Shown piece after piece: positions 7,902 through 17,019 of a DNA stretch of 64,000 nucleotides (position 1 is its first letter; each line of letters starts with the position of its first letter). A program made the translations under genes and the position numbers. The notes below the pieces were generated by a model, which was not told where the DNA came from, did not search any database, and saw nothing but the letters and a program-made list of their open reading frames with translations. The stretch is from CAKSHC01 sp045594545 (GTDB lineage: Bacteria; Bacillota; Clostridia; Oscillospirales; UMGS1783), in the NCBI GenBank assembly GCA_045594545.1, contig JAZNYQ010000039.1, positions 21,865 through 85,864 of the forward strand, in the 5' to 3' direction.

Positions 7902-9224
7902 TTAACCCTCCCTTTTCTTCTTGCTGGTAATCTTGAATTTGGTCAAACGCATCATCTGCACCAGCTGGATCTTAGCCGGACAGCTGTAAGAACAGGCTCC
8001 GCACTCAATGCAATCCAGCACGTTGTATTTCTCCGCTTCATCGTACATCTCATTCTTGGCGTAACGATAAATGTAGTTGGGCATCAAATGCATCGGGCAC
8101 CCCTTTACGCACCGACCGCAACGAATACAAATCGGATTCTCGACCAATTCCACATTGTTTGTCGTATAGGCGATCAACCCGTTGGTCTGCTTAATGATCG
8201 GCGCTTCCAAGGTATGCTGAGCAACACCCATCATCGGCCCGCCCATAATGATCTTGGTCGGTTCAACCGTAAAACCACCGGCCGCTTCAAACATATACTG
8301 CATCGGCGTACCAATGCGCGCCAAGGCATTCTTGCTGGATTTTACGGCAGGACCCGACACGGTCACAACACGCTTAATGACCGGCAAACCGGTACTGGCG
8401 CTACGGTACAGGGAGGCACAGGTATCAATATTAAACACCGCGCAACCGGCATCCAGCGGCAATTCCCCCGGCTTCACCTCTCGACGGGTAATGGCTCGGA
8501 TCAGCTGTTTTTCCGCCCCCTGCGGATACTTGGTCTTAAGCGGAATTACATGAATCCCATACGATTCCGCAATAATCTTCATGGTGGAAATGGCATCCGC
8601 CTTGTTGGTTTCAATCCCCACATAAGCCTCATCCAGACTCAGTGCCCGCATGAGCATACGAATCCCGCCGACAATAAATTTCGGATATTCGATCATGGCA
8701 CGCTCGTCAGCCGCAATAACCGGCTCACACTCGGCACCGTTGATGATCAGCGTGTCTACCTTGCGGTCGATCGCCGTTCTGAGTTTTACATGCGTCGGGA
8801 AACCGGCGCCGCCCATACCCACCAGACCCATTTCACGGGCAAAGTCCACAATCTCATCCGGCGTCATCTTGTCTACGTTCTTAACGTTTTTCTGCTTGCC
8901 GGGGATAGGATCATCCTGAAAATCGTTCTCAATAACCACACTCATGACCCTCTCTCCGGTAGGATGCCAGCGGGGCGCTACATCAATGACGTTACCCGAA
9001 ACCGATGCATGCACAGGAACCGACATAAAGGCATCACTATCGCCGATCTTCTGTCCCATATATACATAATCGCCCGTTTTCACAAGCGGCGTACAGGGCA
9101 CGCCGATGTGCTGTTTCATCGGGATCACTACATACTGCGGTTGTTCTACATGTTCAATGGGGCGGGCATGAGTCAATTCCTTATTGGAATGAAAATGAAT
9201 GCCGCCGCTAAATGTATTGGCCAT
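7902..9224 (-). CDS. rnfC: Rnf complex NADH-binding subunit C
   Basis: A 440-residue peripheral subunit. The N-terminal RnfC barrel opens GGIHFHSNKELT. A Rossmann-like domain (GLVGMGGAGFPTHVKL, INGAECEPVIAADERAM) binds NADH/FMN, and an SLBB domain follows. Near the C terminus are two ferredoxin clusters, CIRCGRCVKGCP and CIECGACSYSCP. It is the first gene of the operon, with AGAGG before the ATG and a consensus promoter ~55 nt upstream. It is the site of electron exchange with NAD(H). Confidence 0.97.
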   Translation of the reverse strand: MANTFSGGIHFHSNKELTHARPIEHVEQPQYVVIPMKQHIGVPCTPLVKTGDYVYMGQKIGDSDAFMSVPVHASVSGNVIDVAPRWHPTGERVMSVVIENDFQDDPIPGKQKNVKNVDKMTPDEIVDFAREMGLVGMGGAGFPTHVKLRTAIDRKVDTLIINGAECEPVIAADERAMIEYPKFIVGGIRMLMRALSLDEAYVGIETNKADAISTMKIIAESYGIHVIPLKTKYPQGAEKQLIRAITRREVKPGELPLDAGCAVFNIDTCASLYRSASTGLPVIKRVVTVSGPAVKSSKNALARIGTPMQYMFEAAGGFTVEPTKIIMGGPMMGVAQHTLEAPIIKQTNGLIAYTTNNVELVENPICIRCGRCVKGCPMHLMPNYIYRYAKNEMYDEAEKYNVLDCIECGACSYSCPAKIQLVQMMRLTKFKITSKKKREG

Positions 9225-9277
9225 TACAGTACCTCTTCTTTATGCTTTCTCAAGTTTGCAACAATATCACAAAATGC

Positions 9278-9306
9278 ATTATAGCACAAAAGGGAAAGTT
9301 GTGCAA
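9278..9306 (-). promoter_or_regulatory. Sigma-A-type promoter of the rnf operon
   Basis: TTGCAC, 17-nt spacer, TATAAT with an extended -10 (TGC before TATAAT). The -35 lies at the end of the U-tract of the preceding terminator. Confidence 0.85.
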
Positions 9307-9345
9307 TAAAAAAGGATAAGTAATCTTAAAAAAGATTACTTATCT
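9305..9345 (-). terminator. Terminator of the nrdR operon
   Basis: A 13-bp stem GATAAGTAATCTT with a 4-nt loop, followed on the minus strand by CCTTTTTTATT. It lies 37 nt after the nrdR stop codon. Confidence 0.9.
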
Positions 9346-9381
9346 ATTTTTACTGGAATATACCGTTCCATGCATCTGTTC

Positions 9382-9837
9382 TTATTTTTCGCTCAGCAAG
9401 CGATCCAATTCTTTCTTGAATGTGCTGATATCCTTAAACTGCCGATATACCGAGGCAAAACGCACATACGCTACCTCATCAATGCCTCGCAATTTCTCCA
9501 TGGCCAATTCACCGATCTTGACCGAAGAAATTTCCTGTTCCATTGAATTGGAAATGGCGTACTCAATCTCGTCCGCCGCCTTCTCCAAGGTAGACAGAGA
9601 AACCGGACGCTTATCGCAAGAACGCAAAAATCCTCGCAATAACTTGTCCCGATCAAATTCCTGACGGGAACCGTCTTTCTTCACTACAATAATGGGAACC
9701 GTTTCGATAATTTCAAACGTGGTAAATCGTTTCTGACACTTTAAGCACTCCCGACGGCGGCGAATTCTCTGCCCGTCATCGGTCGGACGCGAATTGCTGA
9801 CCTTGCTTTCTTCATGACCGCAAAAAGGACATCTCAT
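9382..9837 (-). CDS. nrdR: Transcriptional repressor NrdR
   Basis: A 151-residue protein beginning MRCPFCGHEESKVSNSRP. The four cysteines of the zinc ribbon (CPFC ... CLKC) are followed by the RIRRRRECLKCQKRFTTFE DNA-binding segment and then an ATP-cone (residues ~49-140, VIVVKKDGSRQEFDRDKLLRG). NrdR senses ATP/dATP and represses ribonucleotide reductase genes. No nrd genes or obvious tandem NrdR boxes are near, so the targets lie elsewhere. It is downstream of a 90-residue gene under the same promoter and ends in a strong terminator. Confidence 0.97.
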   Translation of the reverse strand: MRCPFCGHEESKVSNSRPTDDGQRIRRRRECLKCQKRFTTFEIIETVPIIVVKKDGSRQEFDRDKLLRGFLRSCDKRPVSLSTLEKAADEIEYAISNSMEQEISSVKIGELAMEKLRGIDEVAYVRFASVYRQFKDISTFKKELDRLLSEK

Positions 9838-9858
9838 GCGTTTTGTTTTCCTCTCTTT

Positions 9859-10131
9859 TTAAATTTTAGCCAAATAATCATCCAAAATCTCAACCAGAGA
9901 ATCCGGAAATACTTCTCCCTTTGCCAGCACTTCGATCAGCTGACAGATCGCGTTCCGATCGGCAGAAATGTGATCCATCGTTACATATTCTTCAATCAAA
10001 TCCCGATCGCTCGTCATCACAATGCTGATTCCGTACGACTCTTCTTTCCATGCATCAACCGTTAAAAAATAATCCAGTATTACGCCTTCCAACTCCCGTA
10101 CCGACACCCGATACAATCGCTCACGTTTCAT
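9859..10131 (-). CDS. Small uncharacterised protein co-transcribed with nrdR
   Basis: A 90-residue soluble protein with a good ribosome site (AAAGGAG). It begins MKRERLYRVSVRELEG and contains a beta segment (YGISIVMTSD) followed by acidic helices (LIEVLAKGEVFPDSLVEILDDYL). It resembles small clostridial proteins of unknown function found beside nrdR (possibly the DUF6514 group, from memory). No catalytic motif is visible. Its operon position suggests a conserved but unstudied link to nrdR. Confidence 0.7.
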   Translation of the reverse strand: MKRERLYRVSVRELEGVILDYFLTVDAWKEESYGISIVMTSDRDLIEEYVTMDHISADRNAICQLIEVLAKGEVFPDSLVEILDDYLAKI

Positions 10132-10162
10132 GCCTTAAATCTCCTTTTGGCTATGTGAGACC

Positions 10163-10192
10163 ATTATGACATGAGCCGCTATGCTTTGTAAA
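10163..10192 (-). promoter_or_regulatory. Probable promoter of the small gene-nrdR operon
   Basis: TTTACA, 18-nt spacer, CATAAT, each one mismatch from consensus, ~30 nt ahead of the gene at 10131. Confidence 0.6.
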
Positions 10193-10282
10193 TAATAATC
10201 TTTCGCCACCAATCGACACAATGTTGTTCTTTTCTGTAGAAAATCCCCCTGTGCCAATATTATGTTAACTCGTAGAAATAAT

Positions 10283-11053
10283 TTACAATTTGTTCACAAA
10301 ATCAGCCGCATCGCGAAGCTGGGAATCCTGCTGATAATTGTCGGAATAGACCTCAATGACTTTGGTGACCGCATCGCTGCGAATATGCTCGTTTAAGATG
10401 TTCGCATAGTCGCACACACCCTGTCCGGGCAATGCACAGGACCCATCATCCAGATAATCGCTAGCGTGAAAATGAATGAGATTTTCCCCCATGGCGTCCC
10501 GAATACTACACGGATCCTCACCGCATCGCTTAGCCTGCTTGACATCGAGCGTAAAACAAACATCTTTCTGTAATATCCGCTTCATTTCCCGCACGAAATC
10601 CGCATGCCCGGCGTAATGACGCGTGACGTTTTCCTGGGAAAAGCGTATCCCTTCCCTCTTAGCCGATTCAAACAATGCCGCATAAATATCGCAGTATTGC
10701 TCTGTGCCGATCGGCCATTCGGATCGACAGCCGTGGAAGTTAAACACGCGAGCCCCCATAGCCGCCGCAGCCTCAAAATACCGTTTATAGATATCATAAA
10801 AATCCTGACGGCGAGGCTCATAACTGCCAAATAAACAGTAAGTTTCGGCAAACGAGGTAAAGGGATGAAAAGCAACGACCGTCAGACCCAAGCCCCTGGC
10901 CTTCTCACGAAATCGACAAGCGTAATCGACCGTAGACTCCGACGGGGCATTAACAAAGACCTCAATCTCTCCAAATCCCAACGCCGCAATGCGCTCCAGC
11001 GTTTCCTCCGTAGTGTTCGGATAGAAACAAGAGGTTGATATTCCGATCCTCAT
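10283..11053 (-). CDS. Sugar phosphate isomerase/epimerase-like TIM-barrel protein
   Basis: The 256-residue protein belongs to the xylose-isomerase-like / AP endonuclease 2 superfamily. It starts RIGISTSCFYP (strand 1), with metal-ligand-type positions in VFNFHGCRSEWP, FSQENVTRHYAG, CFTLDVKQAKRCG, IHFHASDY and VIEVYSDN. Such proteins isomerise or epimerise small sugars, but the fold also covers endonucleases, so the substrate cannot be stated. It is the last gene of the carboxypeptidase-rluB-aminotransferase operon, 3 nt after the aminotransferase. Confidence 0.8.
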   Translation of the reverse strand: MRIGISTSCFYPNTTEETLERIAALGFGEIEVFVNAPSESTVDYACRFREKARGLGLTVVAFHPFTSFAETYCLFGSYEPRRQDFYDIYKRYFEAAAAMGARVFNFHGCRSEWPIGTEQYCDIYAALFESAKREGIRFSQENVTRHYAGHADFVREMKRILQKDVCFTLDVKQAKRCGEDPCSIRDAMGENLIHFHASDYLDDGSCALPGQGVCDYANILNEHIRSDAVTKVIEVYSDNYQQDSQLRDAADFVNKL

Positions 11054-11056
11054 ACG

Positions 11057-12334
11057 TTATGCCAGCAATTTCTCACAAGCTGCCAGTTTCACGCATACAC
11101 AGAAGATATCCATCGCCATCTGCAGATCCTCAACCGAAGGGAAACTGGGCGCAATACGGATATTGCTGTCCTGCGGATCGTTTTTATACGGGAAGGTCGC
11201 TCCCGCACCTGTCATGACCACACCCGCCTCTTTCATCAGCACAACAATGCGCTTAGCACATCCGGCCATGGCGTTAAAGGAGACGAAATATCCGCCCTTC
11301 GGCGTGATCCAACTACCAATATCCAGTCCCCCAAGCTCTCGAGCCAGCGTATCGGTTACCGCATCAAAACGGGGGCGAAGCACCTGCGCGTGTTTTCTCA
11401 TGTGCGCCTTGATCCCGTTAACATCCTTAAAGTATTTAATATGACGCAGTTCGTTGATCTTATCGGGACCAATGGTTTGATAGAACATCTGCTTTTTAAT
11501 AAAATCAACGTTTGCCTTAGATGCCACCATGCAGGCCACGCCGGCACCGGGATAGCAGATCTTAGATGTTGAGGCAAATTCAAAGATCATATCCTCGTTG
11601 CCATATTCACGAGCCAGAGAGAAGATTTCGGGAATCTCGATCTCCTCATCAGTCAGATGATGAACCACATAGGCATTATCATAGAAAACACGGAAATCCT
11701 CGGCCGCAGGCTTGAGGGCCGCCAAACGGCGCACCGTTTCATCCGAATACACAATACCGTCGGGATTAGAGTATTTGGGCACACACCAAATGCCTTTGAT
11801 CGCGGCATCCTGTGCCACCAATTCTTCTACCACATCCATGTCAGGACCGTTCTCGGTCATGGGCACGGTGATCAATTCGAAACCAAAGAACTCGGTAATG
11901 GCAAAATGGCGGTCATAACCGGGCGACGGGCACAGAAACTTCAGTCCCGCCTGTTTTCCCCAAGGCTTTTCCGAACCGTATACCCCGTGAGTCATGGCAC
12001 GGGCTACCGTATCATACATCATGGTCAGTGAAGAATTTCCGCCTACGATCACCATGGAATCTTCCACGCCCAGCAGATCGGCAAATAATTTCTTGATGGA
12101 CGGCACGCCGTCAAGTACGCCGTAATTGCGGGCATCAATACCGTCGATCATGCAATCGGCGCTGTCCTTGATGCAGTGGAGCATATCCTCGCTCAGATCC
12201 AATTGCTCCTTACCCGGCTTACCGCGGGACATATCCAAAGACAGATTACGACTCTGAATCTGTGCATATTCCTTCTGCAGGCCGTTATACAATTCCTGCA
12301 GTTCTTCTCTGGTCATTTCTGCGTAAGTTTTCAT
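11057..12334 (-). CDS. Class I aminotransferase, subgroup Ic aspartate aminotransferase type
   Basis: A 425-residue PLP enzyme. The opening SLDMSRGKPGKEQLDLS, the cofactor-binding segment GGNSSLTMMYD, the LCPSPGYDRHFA region, the WCVPKYSNPDGIVYSDE substrate segment, and the Schiff-base lysine in FASTSKICYPGAGVA mark the subgroup Ic aspartate aminotransferases, a small group distinct from AspB-like enzymes. The reaction is aspartate + 2-oxoglutarate to oxaloacetate + glutamate (inferred). Start ATG 12334 has TGGAG at spacing ~6; a further upstream in-frame ATG overlaps that site and is less likely. Confidence 0.85.
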   Translation of the reverse strand: MKTYAEMTREELQELYNGLQKEYAQIQSRNLSLDMSRGKPGKEQLDLSEDMLHCIKDSADCMIDGIDARNYGVLDGVPSIKKLFADLLGVEDSMVIVGGNSSLTMMYDTVARAMTHGVYGSEKPWGKQAGLKFLCPSPGYDRHFAITEFFGFELITVPMTENGPDMDVVEELVAQDAAIKGIWCVPKYSNPDGIVYSDETVRRLAALKPAAEDFRVFYDNAYVVHHLTDEEIEIPEIFSLAREYGNEDMIFEFASTSKICYPGAGVACMVASKANVDFIKKQMFYQTIGPDKINELRHIKYFKDVNGIKAHMRKHAQVLRPRFDAVTDTLARELGGLDIGSWITPKGGYFVSFNAMAGCAKRIVVLMKEAGVVMTGAGATFPYKNDPQDSNIRIAPSFPSVEDLQMAMDIFCVCVKLAACEKLLA

Positions 12335-12347
12335 CTTTTTCTCCATT

Positions 12348-13067
12348 TTATAACGATTTAATATATTGTACTTCTTCATCGGTTAAAAACCGAGTTTGGC
12401 CGGGCTTAATATTACCCAGACGCAACTGAGCGATCGACTCTCTCTTGAGCAGTTTTACCTGTAACCCCAACTGTTCGCACATGCGCCGGATCTGACGGTT
12501 TTTCCCTTCATAGATGGTGATGTGAAACACACTGCGTGTTTCGGTCACCTCACGCACCTGAATTTCGGCAGGCTGCAATTGCTCCCCATCCTCCAGAGCC
12601 ATACCCTCACCCATTTGGCGGATCTGTTCATCGGTCAATTCGCCGTTCACCGTCACGCGGTAGGTTTTGGGAATATGCGCCGCAGGAGAGGCCAAACGAT
12701 GAGCCAATTCTCCGTCATCGGTAAGCAATAACATCCCCTCGGAATCCTTATCCAACCGTCCCACAGGATACACACGGGCACTGATGTTAGGCAGTAGATC
12801 TTTTACACATTTCCGCCCCAACTCATCACTAAGCGTAGTCACATAGCCACGGGGTTTATATAAAATTAGGTAGGTCGGACGGCGCTGCGTAGTTCGTACC
12901 GGCTTACCGTCTACCGTGATCTTTTCTTCTCCGGTCACCGTCTGCCCCAGATAGGCGGATTTCCCGTTCACGCTGACTCGGCCGGCCTCGATCAGCGCTT
13001 CGCCCTGACGCCGAGAACATAAGCCTTGATCAGCCAAAAATTTTTGCAAACGAATCGGTTTCTCCAT
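12348..13067 (-). CDS. rluB: rRNA pseudouridine synthase, RluB/RsuA family
   Basis: 239 residues: an N-terminal S4 RNA-binding domain (IRLQKFLADQGLCSRRQGEALIEAGRV), then the catalytic domain with PVGRLDKDSEGMLLLTDDGELAHRLASP, whose GRLDKDSEG contains the catalytic aspartate, and the closing ENKNRQIRRM-like segment (here GKNRQIRRMCEQLG). It modifies a uridine in 23S rRNA. The ribosome site AGGAGG precedes ATG 13067. It follows the spore-type carboxypeptidase gene, as rluB sits near dacB-spmAB in B. subtilis. Confidence 0.92.
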   Translation of the reverse strand: MEKPIRLQKFLADQGLCSRRQGEALIEAGRVSVNGKSAYLGQTVTGEEKITVDGKPVRTTQRRPTYLILYKPRGYVTTLSDELGRKCVKDLLPNISARVYPVGRLDKDSEGMLLLTDDGELAHRLASPAAHIPKTYRVTVNGELTDEQIRQMGEGMALEDGEQLQPAEIQVREVTETRSVFHITIYEGKNRQIRRMCEQLGLQVKLLKRESIAQLRLGNIKPGQTRFLTDEEVQYIKSL

Positions 13068-13108
13068 ATCCAATCCTCCTATCCCATTATTTTATATGAT
13101 TTTTCAAA

Positions 13109-14227
13109 TTATAGCAACAAAAATTTGAAAATTCTTCGCCATTCCGATTGAAAACTTTTTGTTACAGACGATGATAACGGGATATCCTCTCTTGCACATA
13201 AATCGATGCTCGAAACCGTTTCCCCGTTACACCGGATTTCCGCTTTAGCTATCGTCTGTCCCGTACATATGGGGGCAAATACCATTGTCGGGGTTTGCGG
13301 CAGAATTTCATATTGCAACCCATCCGACGTATCAGGCAAGAAAACGGGCATGCTGTTGGCCGCCGTAACCGATGTTGCCGCTCCGCCCGCCACAGGCACT
13401 TCCACTGTAATTTCGTCGATCTCGGCTTTTTGTAAGCGTATCAATTGCGAAAAGCCATAGTCCAGCAACTGCATATGATCCTGCCAATCGTTGGGGGCGC
13501 TCAAGGTAACACAGATCAACACTACACCATCCTTAACCGCCGAGGATACCAAACATCGTCCCGCCGCTTTGGTAAAGCCCGTCTTCATTCCGGTTGCATG
13601 GTCATACATCCGCAACAGAGAGTTGTGATTGTTATAGCTGTGCGTTATCCCATCCACAGTTGTAAATGTTACGTGCTTTGATGCCACGATACGGGAAATG
13701 ACCGAATCCTTATTCGCCAACCGCCCAATCTGAGCCAGTTCCCGTGCCGTTGTATAGTGTGACTCATCCGGCAATCCCGACGGGTTGGTAAAGGCGGTAC
13801 GAACCAATCCCATCTCCCTTGCCCGACGGTTCATATATTCAATAAAGGCATCCCGATTTCCTTCAAAAGCGTGTTCCGCCAATGCTTCGGCCGCGTCATT
13901 TCCCGAACTGAGCAGCAAGGCATAGAGCAGTTGCTCCACGCTCATACTCTCACCGGCCTGCAAATTGGAACTACTGCCCTCCACGCCTGCCGCCGTTTTA
14001 CTGATTGTCACAATTTCATCCAATTGACAACATTCCCGTATCATCAGCGCCGTAAATAACTTTGTGGTACTGGCCATCGGCATGACCGCATCGGCATTCT
14101 TTTCATATAATACATGTCCCGTCAATACCTCCACCAAAATACAACTCTTTGCTGAAACCTCTGTCTGCGCAAATACACATGAGCCGCACATAAAAATGGC
14201 AAGTAAAATACTTAGGATTCGCTTCAT
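13109..14227 (-). CDS. D-alanyl-D-alanine carboxypeptidase, DacB/DacF (PBP5) type
   Basis: A 372-residue secreted protein with a signal peptide (residues 1-21, ending VFAQ). The catalytic motifs are SxxK at residues 53-56 (STTK), SGN near 110 (LLSSGNDAAE) and KTG near 216 (GMKTGFTKAAG). A C-terminal beta domain of the PBP5_C type follows. It trims the terminal D-alanine from peptidoglycan stem peptides. Its neighbour rluB and the spore genes elsewhere in the window favour a sporulation-associated role (cortex synthesis), but the family also includes vegetative enzymes. It is the first gene of a four-gene operon. Confidence 0.9.
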   Translation of the reverse strand: MKRILSILLAIFMCGSCVFAQTEVSAKSCILVEVLTGHVLYEKNADAVMPMASTTKLFTALMIRECCQLDEIVTISKTAAGVEGSSSNLQAGESMSVEQLLYALLLSSGNDAAEALAEHAFEGNRDAFIEYMNRRAREMGLVRTAFTNPSGLPDESHYTTARELAQIGRLANKDSVISRIVASKHVTFTTVDGITHSYNNHNSLLRMYDHATGMKTGFTKAAGRCLVSSAVKDGVVLICVTLSAPNDWQDHMQLLDYGFSQLIRLQKAEIDEITVEVPVAGGAATSVTAANSMPVFLPDTSDGLQYEILPQTPTMVFAPICTGQTIAKAEIRCNGETVSSIDLCAREDIPLSSSVTKSFQSEWRRIFKFLLL

Positions 14228-14282
14228 TCTTTCCCCTCCTGTTCATTCTGCATCATATTCGAAAGCCAAAGGGAAAATGAAC

Positions 14283-14320
14283 ATAAAAAAACAGGAAAAG
14301 CACTCGGCTTTTCCTGTTTC
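14283..14320 (-). terminator. Terminator of rpsU
   Basis: A 13-bp stem AAACAGGAAAAGC with a 5-nt loop, followed on the minus strand by T7. It starts a few nt after the rpsU stop. Confidence 0.92.
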
Positions 14321-14324
14321 TCAC

Positions 14325-14501
14325 TTATTTGTATTTGCGCTTACGAGCAGCTTCGGACTTTTTCTTACGCTTAACACTGGGTTTCTCGTAATGCTCTCTC
14401 TTGCGGAGTTCGGACAACGTGCCGTCCTTCGAGCAGGATCTCTTAAATCTTCTAAGAGCGCTGTCGAGCGACTCGTTTTCTTTTACCTTAACGACTGCCA
14501 T
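14325..14501 (-). CDS. rpsU: 30S ribosomal protein S21
   Basis: A 58-residue basic protein. MAVVKVKENESLDSALRRFK is the family start, followed by LRKREHYEKPSVKRKKKSEAA and a C terminus rich in Lys/Arg. S21 binds the 30S platform near the anti-Shine-Dalgarno region. Its ribosome site is unusually rich (GGAGGGAGGG), its promoter is a perfect consensus, and it has its own terminator, consistent with high monocistronic expression. In many Firmicutes yqeY follows rpsU; it does not here. Confidence 0.97.
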   Translation of the reverse strand: MAVVKVKENESLDSALRRFKRSCSKDGTLSELRKREHYEKPSVKRKKKSEAARKRKYK

Positions 14502-14546
14502 TATGTTCTACCCTCCCTCCGAATATGAAACCTTAGATACTGTTTA

Positions 14547-14575
14547 ATTATAATAAACCAATCGACGATTGTCAA
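14547..14575 (-). promoter_or_regulatory. Perfect consensus promoter of rpsU
   Basis: TTGACA, 17-nt spacer, TATAAT, ~46 nt ahead of the rpsU ATG. Confidence 0.93.
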
Positions 14576-14583
14576 GCAATATT

Positions 14584-16989
14584 TTACTTTACAACCAAGT
14601 TAATTAACTTATTTTTAACATAAATCGTCTTTATGATCGATTTTCCGTCAATGGCGGCCTTCACTTTCTCGTCAGCAAGTGCCAAATCCACCACCGTCTG
14701 CTGTTCCGAGTCGGGCGCAATGGGAATCAGACTGCGCAACTTACCGTTGATCTGAACGGGAATCTGAATGGTGTCATCCACCGTTTTGCTCTCATCATAT
14801 TCCGGCCAAACCGCCGACGTGGTGATATCCTGCTCATGACCGCACAACTGCCACATTTCTTCTGCCAGATGCGGCGCAAACGGGCTGACCAGCAGAATAT
14901 AATCGCTCAACGCCTTCTTGGTGATCGATCCCGCCGCATAAATATCGTTAAGTAATGCCATCAGCGAAGCAATTGCCGTATTAAACTTCATGTCCTCAAT
15001 ATCGGCCGAAACCTTTTTGATGGTCTTATGGAAATTCTTCTCCAGAGCGCCGTAATCGTCACCCTCTACCATCATATCCAACAAATTAAAGACACGTTCC
15101 AGGAATCGCTTACATCCCTTGATCGACTGGCTTGACCAAGGCGCCGCCTTCTCGAAGTCACCGATAAACATGATGAACAGCCGCAAAGTATCGGCGCCGT
15201 ACTCAGCCACCACATCATCAGGATTGACAACATTACCGCGGGATTTGGACATCTTTTCGCCGTTCTCACCCAGAATCATACCGTGTGACGTGCGTTTCTG
15301 ATAGGGTTCACAGGTCGGCACCACACCCAGATCATACAGGAACTTATGCCAGAACCGAGAATACAGCAGATGCAGCGTAGTATGTTCCATACCGCCGTTA
15401 TACCAGTCGATCGGCGACCAGTACTCCAGCGCCTCTTTAGATGCCAACGCCTCATCATTGTGCGGATCAATGTAGCGCAGGAAATACCACGACGATCCCG
15501 CCCACTGCGGCATCGTATCGGTCTCTCGACGGGCAGGCGCTCCGCAATGCGGACAGGTCGTGTTGATCCAATCGGTCATATTGGCCAGCGGCGACTCGCC
15601 GTTATCGGTCGGCTCATAACTCTCCACCTCCGGCAACTGTAAAGGCAATTCGCTTTCCGGAATGGGTACCCAACCGCAATGTTCACAATAAACCATCGGA
15701 ATCGGCTCACCCCAGTACCGCTGACGGGAGAATACCCAGTCACGCAACTTGAAGTTTACCTTCTTGGTGCCAATTCCCTGCTCCTCAAAGAATGCAATGA
15801 TTCTATCAATCGCTTCTTTAACGGTAAGTCCGTTTAAGAAGCCCGAATTGATCATCGTTCCGTTTTCAATATCGGTAAAGGCCGCCTCGGTAATATCCCC
15901 GCCGTCAACGACCTGCACCATCGGCAGATCAAACGCCTTGGCAAAATCATAGTTATGCGTATCGTGCGCCGGCACCGCCATAATGGCGCCCGTGCCATAA
16001 GACATCAACACGTAATCGGATACAAAAATGGGAATCTCCTCGCCTGTCGCCGGATTAATGGCACGAATGCCGTCTAAACATACACCGGTCTTATCCTTGT
16101 TGATCTCACTGCGCTCAAAATCACTCTTGCGCGCCGCCAACGCCGCATATTCCTTGATGGCATCATAGTTGGCCAGCTTATCCTTGTTGGCCTCAATCAT
16201 CGGATGCTCGGGCGAAATAACCATATAGGTGGCTCCGAAAATGGTATCAGGCCGTGTCGTGAAGATCAAGAGCGTATCACCCGCCGTTGTCTTAAAGGAT
16301 ACCTCGGCACCGTAACTCTTTCCAATCCAGTTCTTCTGCTGGATCTTAACACGCTCAATGAAATCCACCTGATCCAGATCACTGATCAAGCGGTCGGCAT
16401 ACTCGGTAATCTTGAGCATCCACTGACTCTTGACCCGACGCTCCACAGGCGATCCGCAACGCTCACAAACCCCGTTGATCACTTCCTCGTTCGCCAATAC
16501 GCATTTACAAGAGGTACACCAGTTAACCGCCATCTCCTTTTTATAAGCCAATCCCTTCTTGAACAACTGCAAGAAGATCCACTGCGTCCACTTATAATAA
16601 GCCGGATCGGTCGTCGAGATCTCTCTGGACCAGTCAAAGGACATACCCGTCGCCTTGATCTGCTCCTTAAAATGCGCAATGTTCTGGGCGGTCACGATCT
16701 TCGGATGAATTTTATTCTTAATCGCATAGTTCTCAGTCGGCAACCCGAACGCATCCCAACCGATCGGGAACAACACGTTGTAACCGTTGAGACGGCGCTT
16801 GCGTGCCACAACATCCATCGCCGTATACGGACGGGTATGTCCTACGTGTAAACCCTGTCCCGACGGATACGGAAACTCGATCAGAGCATAGAACTTCGGC
16901 TTATCCGAATCGGTGCCCGTCTTAAATGTTTCATTCTTCTCCCAATGGTCTTGCCATTTCTTTTCAATTGCAGAAAAATCGTATTTCAT
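14584..16989 (-). CDS. leuS: Leucyl-tRNA synthetase
   Basis: An 801-residue class I synthetase. The N-terminal HVGH at residues 48-51 (HIGH motif) sits in FPYPSGQGLHVGHTRPY. An editing domain (CP1) contains TTRPDTIFGATYMVISPEHP. KMSKSRGN follows in the C-terminal third, then the anticodon-binding domain. It charges tRNA-Leu. It is the last gene of the smc-to-leuS run, 30 nt after rsfS. There is no room for a T-box leader, so it lacks the tRNA-sensing control common for clostridial synthetases. Zinc-ribbon cysteines are present in CTSCKC...CERC and CEHC...CPHC. Confidence 0.97.
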   Translation of the reverse strand: MKYDFSAIEKKWQDHWEKNETFKTGTDSDKPKFYALIEFPYPSGQGLHVGHTRPYTAMDVVARKRRLNGYNVLFPIGWDAFGLPTENYAIKNKIHPKIVTAQNIAHFKEQIKATGMSFDWSREISTTDPAYYKWTQWIFLQLFKKGLAYKKEMAVNWCTSCKCVLANEEVINGVCERCGSPVERRVKSQWMLKITEYADRLISDLDQVDFIERVKIQQKNWIGKSYGAEVSFKTTAGDTLLIFTTRPDTIFGATYMVISPEHPMIEANKDKLANYDAIKEYAALAARKSDFERSEINKDKTGVCLDGIRAINPATGEEIPIFVSDYVLMSYGTGAIMAVPAHDTHNYDFAKAFDLPMVQVVDGGDITEAAFTDIENGTMINSGFLNGLTVKEAIDRIIAFFEEQGIGTKKVNFKLRDWVFSRQRYWGEPIPMVYCEHCGWVPIPESELPLQLPEVESYEPTDNGESPLANMTDWINTTCPHCGAPARRETDTMPQWAGSSWYFLRYIDPHNDEALASKEALEYWSPIDWYNGGMEHTTLHLLYSRFWHKFLYDLGVVPTCEPYQKRTSHGMILGENGEKMSKSRGNVVNPDDVVAEYGADTLRLFIMFIGDFEKAAPWSSQSIKGCKRFLERVFNLLDMMVEGDDYGALEKNFHKTIKKVSADIEDMKFNTAIASLMALLNDIYAAGSITKKALSDYILLVSPFAPHLAEEMWQLCGHEQDITTSAVWPEYDESKTVDDTIQIPVQINGKLRSLIPIAPDSEQQTVVDLALADEKVKAAIDGKSIIKTIYVKNKLINLVVK

Positions 16990-17019
16990 TTTATGCCTTC
17001 CTGTCAGCCTTTCGGCGTA

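Noticed and set aside
8088..9284. 398-codon open frame on the plus strand opposite rnfC
   Set aside because: Lies wholly antisense to a well-conserved gene, has His/Arg-rich composition typical of an antisense frame, and no family resemblance.
16990..17019. Possible T-box leader for leuS
   Set aside because: Only 30 nt separate rsfS and leuS; no space for a T-box.
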